Of a stretch of DNA of 61,155 bases, positions 36,983-46,400 are shown piece after piece. A program made the position numbers and the translations under genes. The stretch's first letter is position 1. Each line of letters opens with the position of its first letter. The stretch comes from a virus: positions 1 to 61,155 of IMG/VR virus record IMGVR_UViG_3300047558_000128. The stretch is one strand, 5' to 3'. The notes under the pieces were generated by a model. It saw only the letters and a program-made list of their open reading frames with translations, made no database searches and was not told the origin of the DNA.

Positions 36983-37431
36983 TGGTAGTATGCGAAAAAA
37001 CAGATTTCGTATTCCCAATGACAGCAGAAGTATTTTACCCAACTGTTGAGCAGGGGGCATATGGACAGGTCAATAAGTCTTGGATCCACAACAAAACTGT
37101 TGCATGTTATTTTGCATCAGCTGCAGGGGCAGCAAAAGAAGAGGTAATCCCAAATGTTAATATTACAAAAGAGCTTGTTCTTGTAGGTAGAGTTAAGTCA
37201 GACATCAGGGTAAATGCTCAGCAAGATGGTCAAGCAATTACCAATATTGTTATTAGTAATATTAGGGATAATCTTGGAAATAGCATATACATGGAAACAT
37301 CTGGTGTTCGTGATGGCAAATCAACTATCTTTGAGATTGCTTCTCAGGAACCCATTGTTGGTCCATTTGGAAGTGTTGAGTATTACAAGGTTGTACTTAG
37401 AAGATCAGAAAATCAGGGGGTAGACGTTTAA
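36982..37431 (+). CDS. Head closure protein
   Basis: 149 residues, beta-rich, with EVFYPTVEQGAYGQVNKSW and a central DIRVNAQQDGQAITNIVISN. Size, beta content and position between adaptor and tail-completion genes fit a stopper (SPP1 gp16 type). Assigned mostly by position. Confidence 0.55.
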   Translation: MVVCEKTDFVFPMTAEVFYPTVEQGAYGQVNKSWIHNKTVACYFASAAGAAKEEVIPNVNITKELVLVGRVKSDIRVNAQQDGQAITNIVISNIRDNLGNSIYMETSGVRDGKSTIFEIASQEPIVGPFGSVEYYKVVLRRSENQGVDV

Positions 37432-38102
37432 TGTTTTCTATTCAATGGGATGATAAGAAGTTTCAAAAAGAGATGAGTAACCTAATACAGTATTCTGTTG
37501 GATTTCTTGATGGTGTAGAATCTGGCAAAAATGCATTTCTAAATAATCTAGGAAGATCAACTGTGGATGCACTAAAAGACTTCATTGATTCAATGGCTAG
37601 AGTTGATCATCAAATGTTGCACCATGTATACGAATGGAATCAGACTGGAAATCCATCAGCAAGGCTATTTGAGATAGAGTATGCAGTTGTAAATGGTGGG
37701 CTATCTATTAACTCAACACTAACACAGTCTAAAATTGCTGCATCAGGTGCGTCAAGGCCATTCTATAATAAGGCTACCATTATGGAGCAAGGAGTTCCTA
37801 TCACAATTACCCCAAGAAAGAAAGCACTTCGTTTTGAGGTAGATGGTGAGACTGTATTCACAAAGAAGCCAATTACTATTACCAATCCTGGTGGAAGAGA
37901 AGTCCAGGGCGGATTTGAGCAAACCATGAGCACATTTTTCAATAGCTATTTTTCTCAAGCATTTCTTGATAGAAGTGGAATAAACAAATACCTGGAAACA
38001 CCAACACTATATGACAAGTATCTAGTAACAGGTATCAAGATTGGTCGCTCTGCTGGACTTTCTGCAGGGTATAATTGGATGGCAAAGGCAGGTAACGAAT
38101 AA
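37431..38102 (+). CDS. Tail completion or minor head protein
   Basis: 223 residues. SMARVDHQMLHHVYEWNQTG and GRSTVDALKDFIDSM resemble the HK97 gp10-type neck proteins. Then ITITPRKKALRFEVDGETVF. Assigned by position and these motifs. Confidence 0.55.
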   Translation: MFSIQWDDKKFQKEMSNLIQYSVGFLDGVESGKNAFLNNLGRSTVDALKDFIDSMARVDHQMLHHVYEWNQTGNPSARLFEIEYAVVNGGLSINSTLTQSKIAASGASRPFYNKATIMEQGVPITITPRKKALRFEVDGETVFTKKPITITNPGGREVQGGFEQTMSTFFNSYFSQAFLDRSGINKYLETPTLYDKYLVTGIKIGRSAGLSAGYNWMAKAGNE

Positions 38103-38641
38103 TGGCAATACACTATCCACCAGTATTTATTAATGCTTATTTAGCTGAAAAGGTGCCTGCAGAATTAGGCTCTAATAGGTTTAGTGGAGGACTTATGAAG
38201 TTCTTCCCAGCAAGCCCAACAGATATTGAGGCACTAACAGAGACATTTCCAGATGCAGCATCTAATGTTTTTGCAGTTTATGATAGAATGCTCAAAATGC
38301 GTAGAAAGCCATTTCCACACATTAAGTCAGAGCAATTACTATATTATTTTTACAAAATGGCTGGTGACCCAGTAGATCTCATCGAAACCACACAGGTTGT
38401 TCAAGACCTATTAGACAGAGAAGATGAGTCAGCCCAAGAGATAAATGATTGGATAAAGGGACTTCAAAATGGCTCAACTCCAAGCACAAAGGTTGTATAT
38501 GGCCAAGAGTTCTTGATCCCATTTTTCCACAAAATTCGCATATACCAGCTAGAGGAAACAAGAGATCTGATTGATTTTGGCACTGCCAGAACCTATGCAG
38601 GAAACAAAATAATTATTGATTACGATTGGCACAAATCGTAA
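38102..38641 (+). CDS. Tail terminator candidate
   Basis: 179 residues, MAIHYPPVFINAYLAEKVPA. Located directly before the tail tube gene, the usual place of the terminator. The alternation of helical (AVYDRMLKMRRKPFPHIKSE) and beta parts fits, but the motif match is weak. Confidence 0.5.
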   Translation: MAIHYPPVFINAYLAEKVPAELGSNRFSGGLMKFFPASPTDIEALTETFPDAASNVFAVYDRMLKMRRKPFPHIKSEQLLYYFYKMAGDPVDLIETTQVVQDLLDREDESAQEINDWIKGLQNGSTPSTKVVYGQEFLIPFFHKIRIYQLEETRDLIDFGTARTYAGNKIIIDYDWHKS

Positions 38642-38717
38642 TTATATCATAAAGGGCGGTATACTTATAACGAGGAAACAAACGCCCACTTATCCATAAA
38701 ATAAGAGGTGAAAAAAT
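38642..38717 (+). other. Gap before the tail tube gene
   Basis: Contains GGGCG (about 38654) and CGCCC (about 38682), which could pair across 23 nt, a TATACT box and an AGAGGTG ribosome binding site. A hairpin near the start region may set the high expression of the tube gene. Confidence 0.35.
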
Positions 38718-39326
38718 ATGGCATATACACGTGGTACAAGTGCAAACATCATCGTTGGTGCTGCTGCTCTATTCACATACGAGCTTGGCACCCTAACAGA
38801 TGCTGATTTGCCAACATGGACAAGCGGTGTATCTGTAAAGGAAGATCTAACTTCCGACACAGACTTCCGCAACGTTGGTTATACAAGCAACGGTCTTGAA
38901 CTACAGTTCCAGCCTGACTTCGGTGAAGTACAGGTTGACCAGGTTCTTGACGTAGCCAAGCTTTACAAGCAGGGTATGCAGGTTAACCTAAACACCACTT
39001 TTGCTGAGGCGACACTGGAGAACTTGCTCTTTGCTCTTGCTAGCAAGGACACAAACCTTACTTCAGGTGCTGGCCTACAGACCCTCAACCTTTCTGCAGG
39101 TGAACTTGGCGAATGCCCAGTTGAGCGTGGCTTGGTTGCAGTAGGTCCTGGTACAGGTGACTGTGCAGCAAATGAGGAAAGAATCTATGTTGCATACCGT
39201 GCACTCTCAATTGAGAATGTTACAGTAGCAGCAAAGCGTGACGAGGCTACTCAGTTCGAAGTATCCTTCCGTCTGCTTCCAAATGACTCAGCATCTTACG
39301 GCAAGATTGTTGATCGTACATACTAA
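38718..39326 (+). CDS. Major tail (tube) protein
   Basis: 202 residues, MAYTRGTSANIIVGAAALFT. It begins with an N-terminal strand and TDLPTWTSGVSVKEDLTSDT-like segment, then ELQFQPDFGEVQVDQVLDVA, as in siphovirus tube proteins. Codon use is biased to C-ending codons like the capsid gene, as for a highly expressed protein. Followed by a strong terminator. Confidence 0.85.
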   Translation: MAYTRGTSANIIVGAAALFTYELGTLTDADLPTWTSGVSVKEDLTSDTDFRNVGYTSNGLELQFQPDFGEVQVDQVLDVAKLYKQGMQVNLNTTFAEATLENLLFALASKDTNLTSGAGLQTLNLSAGELGECPVERGLVAVGPGTGDCAANEERIYVAYRALSIENVTVAAKRDEATQFEVSFRLLPNDSASYGKIVDRTY

Positions 39327-39343
39327 AATTAAATATAGAGAAG

Positions 39344-39380
39344 ACTGCCCTGGGAAAACTCCTGGGGCAGTTTTATTTTT
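39344..39380 (+). terminator. Strong terminator after the tube gene
   Basis: ACTGCCC (39344-39350) with GGGCAGT (39365-39371), extended by four inner pairs, then TTTTATTTTT. The next promoter box starts three nt later. Confidence 0.85.
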
Positions 39381-39382
39381 GC

Positions 39383-39388
39383 TATAAT
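39383..39388 (+). promoter_or_regulatory. Extended -10 TGCTATAAT, leaderless
   Basis: TATAAT after TGC, 6 nt before the ATG at 39395. It lies directly in the U tract of the preceding terminator. Confidence 0.65.
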
Positions 39389-39394
39389 AGTTAA

Positions 39395-40090
39395 ATGGCT
39401 ACTAGCGTTTATGAAAAAGGTACTGTTGAGACAGTAGATGGTATTGAGATTGAGATAGCCCCACTTAAGATCAAATATCTTAGAGAGTTTATGGAATCTT
39501 TTAAGTTTCTGAAAGAATCAGTAAATGATGAGATGGCCCTGACCTTTATGTCTGATTGCGTGAGGGTAGCTATGAAGCAGTTTTACCCATCAATTGCTAC
39601 AGTCAGACAAGTAGAAGATAGCTTTGATTTGCATTCCGTAAAAAGAATATTACAGATTTCTGCTGGTATAAATATTGATCCAGAAGAAGAGGATTTGGTA
39701 AAGCAAGCAAATGACGACAAAGAAGGAACCAGTTGGGAAGAGTTCGACCTTGTCCCACTAGAGGCGGAGCTATTTATGCTTGGCATTTGGAAAGATTTTG
39801 AAGAGCTAGAGAGTTCAATATCAATGCCAGAATTAAGGGCATTGCTTGACTCAAAAAGAGAAAGAGATTACCAAGAAAAAAGATTTGCAGCAGCCCTCCA
39901 GGGTGTTGATTTGGATGAGCAAAGTGGTAGAAAAGAAGAGGACCCTTGGGAGGCCATGAAGGCAAGGGTATTTAGTGGTGGCAAAGCAAGCGATTCTAAT
40001 GATATACTTGCATATCAGGGAGCAAATGCTTCTAAGGCAGGTTTCGGAATTGGCATGGGCCTTGACTACGAAGATTTACGCTCAAATTAG
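39395..40090 (+). CDS. Tail assembly chaperone, long form
   Basis: 231 residues. Residues 9-90 (VDGIEIEIAPLKIKYLREFM ... FYPSIATVR) are the chaperone domain also found in the next gene. Residues 125-170, ELFMLGIWKDFEELESSISM and ALLDSKRERDYQEKRFAAAL, match the T-type extension of gpG-T proteins (SMPEL...GVDLDE). The extension is in frame, so no frameshift is needed to make the long form. Confidence 0.75.
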   Translation: MATSVYEKGTVETVDGIEIEIAPLKIKYLREFMESFKFLKESVNDEMALTFMSDCVRVAMKQFYPSIATVRQVEDSFDLHSVKRILQISAGINIDPEEEDLVKQANDDKEGTSWEEFDLVPLEAELFMLGIWKDFEELESSISMPELRALLDSKRERDYQEKRFAAALQGVDLDEQSGRKEEDPWEAMKARVFSGGKASDSNDILAYQGANASKAGFGIGMGLDYEDLRSN

Positions 40091-40103
40091 CAACTTGCTG
40101 TGA

Positions 40104-40109
40104 TATAAT
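40104..40109 (+). promoter_or_regulatory. Extended -10 TGATATAAT
   Basis: TATAAT after TGA, about 37 nt before the GTG start at 40147. It separates the short chaperone from the long one. Confidence 0.5.
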
Positions 40110-40146
40110 AATATAACCACACAATATATGTTCATAAGGAGGAACA

Positions 40147-40458
40147 GTGTCTGCAGAAAAGAAAACAATTACCCTTATTGATGGAACAGAAATTGAAATT
40201 AGACCGCTAAAGGTGTCTCTATTGCGTCAATTTATGAAAAAGTTTGAGGGACTTGCAAAGGTTGCCGATAACAATGACAAGTCAATGGATCTTCTAATTG
40301 AGTGCGTACAGATTGCAATGCAGCAGTATGCACCAGACCTTGCTGACGATAAGGCAAAGCTTGAAGATAATATTGATCTACCAACAGTGTACAAAATCGT
40401 TGAAGAAGCATCAGGAGCTGATCTTGGTGGGCAAGGGTTGAGTTCACTTCAAGGATAA
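40147..40458 (+). CDS. Tail assembly chaperone, short form
   Basis: 103 residues from a GTG with AAGGAGG 4-5 nt upstream. TLIDGTEIEIRPLKVSLLRQ ... LLIECVQIAMQQYAPDLADD is homologous to the first half of the long chaperone (MALTFMSDCVRVAMKQFYPS). It lacks the T extension and ends 18 nt before the tape measure, so no frameshift extension is possible here. The strong site fits excess production of the short form. Confidence 0.7.
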   Translation: MSAEKKTITLIDGTEIEIRPLKVSLLRQFMKKFEGLAKVADNNDKSMDLLIECVQIAMQQYAPDLADDKAKLEDNIDLPTVYKIVEEASGADLGGQGLSSLQG

Positions 40459-40476
40459 CTAGGAGTGCAAGTTTGA

Positions 40477-43400
40477 ATGGCTGATATCCAGTCCAATATC
40501 CAAGTCAATATTGATACGTCTAGTGCTCTAGCGTCAATTAAGGCTCTTCAAGCACAGATATCAGCTTTTCAAAAAGAGATGGCTAGCTCTTCAGCAGCCA
40601 ATGCTCTTGCAGCAAAAAACCTACAAAAAGGTTTGATTGATGATATTAATGCTACTGGTAAGTTTACTGCCAGCATTAAAAGCGTAACATCAACAACAGA
40701 TTACTTCACAAGATCACTTGAGAAAAACAAGCTCTCGCTAGGAGAATATTTCCGTTATGGAATGGCTTCTAGCAAGAGCTTTTCTCGTATGTTCCAAAGC
40801 GAATTTGACACAATCAACAAGGTTGCTCGTGAGCGTGTCAAGGATTTGCAAACACAGTATATTTCTTTGGGCAAGGATGCTGCTGGTGTCACTAAAGCAA
40901 TTGCTATTAGACCACTAACTCTTGACCTTGAGAGTACTGCAACTAAAGCACAGATGGCTGCACAAAGAATGCAGCTTTTCAATCAGATTCTAAAACAGGG
41001 TTCTACAAACCTTCTAAACTTTGGTAAGAATACTCAGTGGGCTGGTCGTCAGCTTATGGTTGGTTTTACCATTCCTCTATCTATCTTTGGTGCTAAGGCA
41101 GCACAAGAATTTAAGAAGCTAGAAGAGCAATCAATTAGGTTTAAGCGTGTATATGGCGATGCCATGACAACGCCTGAAGAAGCTGATAAGATGATTGGTC
41201 AGCTAAGAGAGCTTGGTCTAGAATTCACTAAGTATGGTGTTGCACTAGAACAGACGATGCAACTTGCAGCTGATGCTGCAGCAATGGGTAAGACTGGGTC
41301 AGATCTTCTTGCACAGGTTAATCAGGCAAACATTCTTGGTGTTCTTGGTGGCGTAGATCAGGAACAAGCACTTGAAACAACTATCTCACTTACCAATGCT
41401 TTTGGGTACAGTGCCGAACAGTTGGCTGACAAGGTAAACTTCCTTAACGCAGTTGAAAACCAAACCGTAGTATCTATTGAAGATTTGACAACTGCAATTC
41501 CTAAAGCTGGTCCAGTAGTTCAGCAGCTTGGTGGAGATGTAGAAGATCTGGCGTTCTTCCTTACTGCCATGAAGGAAGGTGGAATTAATGCATCTGAAGG
41601 TGCTAACGCCCTTAAGTCTGGTCTTGCATCTTTGATTAATCCAACAGAAAAAGCTTCTAACATGCTTCTTGGCATGGGCATTAATATTAAGAATATTGTT
41701 GCTTCTAATCAAGGAGACGTAGCAGGAATTGTTGTTGACTTTGCAACAGCACTTGACCAGCTTGACCCAACAACAAGAGCACAAGCTATTGAGCAGCTAT
41801 TTGGTAAGTTCCAGTTCTCACGTCTGTCAACACTGTTCCAAAACGTAATTGACGAGGGTACGCAGGCATCACGTGTTCTTGAACTTACAAATATGACAAC
41901 TGCACAGCTTGCAGCAATGTCTAGAAAAGAATTAGGAAGAGTAGAAGAGTCATCTCTATACAAGTTCCAAGCTGCCATCGAAAAGTTTAATGCTGCACTA
42001 GCCCCTGTTGGTGAGCAATTCATGAAGATGGTTACGCCACTAATTGATTTTGGTACAAGAATTTTGAATATGTTTAACAACATGTCTGATGGAGCAAAGG
42101 GATTTATAACAGCTATCATCGGCATTGTTGGCGGTATTGCACCAATTTTTATTATGACATTTGGTCTTATTGCTAACGCAGTAGCTAACGCCATGAAGGG
42201 CTTTCTATTTGTAAAGAATGCTATTCAAGGTGCAAAAGATGAAACAACTGACCTAGGACTGCAGACTCAGTACATGTCAACTGAACAGCTTGAGGCTGCT
42301 ACAGTGGCTGCATCACTTGATCAGGTTCACTCAAAGCTTATACAAACTTTCACTTCTGAGGCAGGAGCAATTGATAAGCTTAGAATTGCACTAGAAAGAG
42401 CAGCTGGAGCACAGGCCAGGTTTGGTGGTGCTAGAGTTGCATCAAACGCACCAAAGCCAAAGAACTTTGCAGATGGTGGAATGGTTGTCTCTGGTCCTGG
42501 TGGACCAAAGGGAGATAAGATTCCTGCAAACCTTTCTGATGGAGAAGTTGTTCTTTCAGCTAAGACAGTTAAGGAAAATCCAGGTATTGTTGGTGCATTG
42601 CTTGGTGGTGGCAAGGTAAAAATTCCTGGTTTTGCAAAAGACCCAGGATCAGTTGTTGGTAGTGCTAAGATCTCAACACCAGCAGAATTTGCTCACGTAA
42701 CAGAAATGTTTGAAATGTCAGTTTCTGATTTCATTAAAAAAATTCAGGAATCTGGAAAAACCCTTTCTCAGGGCGTTCAGAATTGGCTTAACGATGTTGT
42801 AAAGGTAAGTCCAGATGCTAAGCTAAGAATTGGTTCTGGCTTTGGATTCTCACAAAGCCGTGAACTTAACCTAAAGATGCGTGAGGGTGGCTCTGTACCA
42901 ACTGAAGACTTTATAAAGGACTTTTCTGGTAGAGGTGCAGAAAAGTGGCGTAAGAGCATTTCACTTGCTGGAGAAAAGTTCTCAGAGTTGTTGCCAGAAA
43001 TTGAAGTATACGATAAAGCACTTACAGATGCAGTTACTTCTTGGCAGGAGATGACTGGCAAGACAGATATCACATCACAAGAGTTTGCACAAATTGAAAA
43101 GGCAGTAAGAGACAATATTCTTGAGCCATCTTCTAGACTAAGAAAAGCAATTGACAAGGTTGAGTCTGGCGTATACGATGTTCGTGCAAATCTATCTTCA
43201 GAATTTGCAACAGCAAGCGGTGCCACAGTTGAAACGGTAGAAAGACCAAGTAGAAGTAGGCCTGGAGAGACAACCAAATTTAAGCGTATTAAAGATACAA
43301 TGCTTAGAATTGGTGGAAACAGAAAATTTGGCAAGTCTGTATTTGGTGGTGCAACTAATGAGGACTTGGGCATTCAGCCAAATCCACCAGCATCTGAAGC

Positions 43401-46400
43401 TGCAGGTGTAGCTGATGCCGTTGCATATGCCAAGGGTAGAGCATCTGTAGCAAAGAAAGATATTTATGAAGAAACAAGAAAGCGTAATAGTCCACATGAG
43501 CTAGCTCCAAAGGATGGACAGGATGACGCTAAGGCTTATGACGATGCAAGAGTCTCACAACTAACTGCTGATCAAGCTAGAGTAGCTAAGGCAGCTGCAG
43601 TTAAAGCAGATATGTATGGAGGAATGGAAGTTACTCCAGAACTAAAGGCTGCACGTAGAAAGTTTGGTTCAGTAGAAAATATTCCACCAGCAGTTCTTGA
43701 CAAGCTTACATCAGGTATGACATCTGCAGGGGAAGCGTCAGAAAGAGCAGCAATAAATATTGGAAGTATTGCAAATAAGGCAATGGCTGCAACTGGTGCC
43801 ATTAGCTCAATATCATTTGTATTGCAAGGTTTTGGAATTAATCTGGGTGCTTTTGGAGAAATAATTACAAATGTATCAAATGCAATGTTTGCTCTTGCAC
43901 TAAGCACACAAATGGTTTCTAGAAGTCAGACTATCATGAATGCACTAAATATTGCTGGACTTGCAAACTTTGCATCAATTGGAAACTTGGTTAAGGGTAA
44001 GGGATTCTTTGGTGGAATTCAGGCTATTTTTAGTTCCATAACAAAATTTGGTGGTGCACTAACTGGTCTTTCAAGAATAGCGTTTAGAGCAATTCCATAT
44101 ATTGGCTGGGCACTTCTTGCATTTGAGGGCTTCCAGTTTATGGCAGATCAGATTAAGATCAGCAATCAAAAGCTAACTGGCCTTGGAGATGTAGCTAAGC
44201 TAACAGCAGATAAGTTAGCAAAGATTGGCAATGCTTTTGGTTTTGATCCAGCTAAGCCAACAGACTTTGGTTCTAGAATTGGAACATCTGACTCTGGTGC
44301 TGGAGGAAGCAAGTCACAGACCAGTAGAGAAAAGCTATTGTCTGGATACGAGGGAGATACAGTAGAAGATAAGTTCTCTAAGTTTAAAGACGACTATCAG
44401 GCTGAAATTAACGGACTAAGCGAAGCTACTGCAGATCAGGCAACAAGAGCTCTTTCAAGTACGGCTCGTCAGATGTATGCGTCTGGAGCAACACAAGAAG
44501 CAGTAGACGCAACAATTAGAGCTTTGATTGATGCAACAGAGAATAATCCAGAACTTCAAAAGGTTGATGCTGGCAAGATTATTGGCACAGTGTTTGACCC
44601 AACAAAGCCTTCTTCTCTTCAGGCAATTCAGGATGCAGCAAGAACATCTGCAGAGGCATATCAAAAGTCGTACAACCTAAAGCTTGCTACAGATTTTGGC
44701 TCAGCTGTTGATCCAGAAGCATGGATGGCTGGAACATATGATCCATCTAAGGTAACTCAGCAGCAACTAGATGCTGCGAATGTTAAGGGTAACACAGTAA
44801 CTAATCTAGATGCAAATACAATGAAAGAACAGTCTATTCTTGCATCAGAAACAGCTGCATCTGCAGATGCCCTATATCAAGCTTTTGAGGCTTCATCAAT
44901 TGGTGCTGAAGACCTAATTAATAACGTCAATGCTCTTATGGCTCCACTTGAGGGCTTGAGTGAAACTGCACAGGCAAGACTTGTTCCAGTCCTTGTTGAT
45001 GAGCTTGGCCCAACATTTAAGGAACAAACAAAGGATATAACAGATTACAAGGATGTCCTTTATATGGCAAAGTATGTCATGGCTGGCGGTGTCATTACAG
45101 AAGATCAAGTTAATAAGATTAAGAAGGGCAATACTGCTGTTTCAGTTCTTGGTAAGTCATTTGGAAAGCTAGCAATTGAAACAGAAAACTCTAGAAAAGC
45201 CGAAGAAAGAAGACAGCAGGCTGTTGATAATGCTGCATACGTAAAGCAGCAAATAACGAATGTTCAGGATCAGATTAAGGCATATGGAATCCTTAAGGAT
45301 GCAGGATATGACTCTGCAACAGCTCTAGCATTGGTAAACGATGAAACCCTGAGATCTGAGATTCTTGCTGCAGGTGCAGCAGATAAGCTTGGAGAGTTTG
45401 GTGTAAAGCTTAAGGAATATGCTGGCTTGATGGCACAGTGGAACAAGATTAGCAGCTCAGGTTCTGGCTCAGGCAAGAAGAGTCCTCTTCAGGAAGCTCT
45501 AGACTCACTTAAAGAACAGAGAAGCAATATTCTTAATGCAGCAACTGCTTACAGTAAGCTAAGAAAAGCGAATATTGATGTTAGCACTTCTTGGAAGTAT
45601 GCTAACGATGCAACTGTTGCAGCTGGACTAGCTTCAGCAAAGACTACTGCTCAAATAAAGAAGATTGTAGCTGCAATCAAGGAACTAGAAAAGGCAACAG
45701 CAAAGAACGCCTGGGGTAACTTCTCAAAACAAACTGCTGATGCAAAGAAGGCACTTGAGAATCAGTCAAAAATGTCGTCAATTCTTGCAAACATTGGGGC
45801 ATCTGCCGAAGAAATTGATGCATTGATTAATGATGAAAATCTAGCAGCAGGATTTAAGGCTGGAACAGTTTCAGCAGCACAGCTAGAAGAAGCACTAAAG
45901 AGAATTCGTGCCAATGCTGATATTGAGATGAAGATTAAGATGGCTACCCCAGAAGGTATGCAGTCAGTATTTGATGAAGCATATAGCAAGGTGCAGGAAG
46001 CATTCTCTGCAAAAGAAACACAGATCACTCTTGACTTTAAGCTAGGAACTAACCTAAGTGGCGAAAATGATAGCTTGATTAATACTGATGTTCTTGATAA
46101 GACAATTAGTGATGCTGAAGCCAAAATTGATGATATCAATTACAAGATTGATGATTATGAGGCAGGAATCCAGCAGATTGCTTGGCAAGAAGATGAAGTT
46201 AATAAAAAATATGATGCTCGTGGTAAGGCCCTAGACAAGATTCAGAGAGTCAATGATAATATTGCTAGACAGAATAAGGCACAGCTTACAATCGCTGATG
46301 CCCTTTCTCAAGGTGATATTGCTGCTGCTGCAAAGGCTATTGAAGATGCTAGAGCACAGGATGCTGCTGCTGCTATTGATGCACAAAAGCAGGCACTAGA

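Noticed and set aside
40147-40476. Frameshift from the short chaperone toward the tape measure
   Set aside because: Only 18 nt separate the genes, there is no overlapping frame and no slippery heptamer; the extension domain is found in frame in the upstream gene.
42777-43373. 198-residue minus-strand frame inside the tape measure gene
   Set aside because: Ser/Leu-rich shadow of the plus frame with no start signal; the plus frame encodes a clear tape measure protein.
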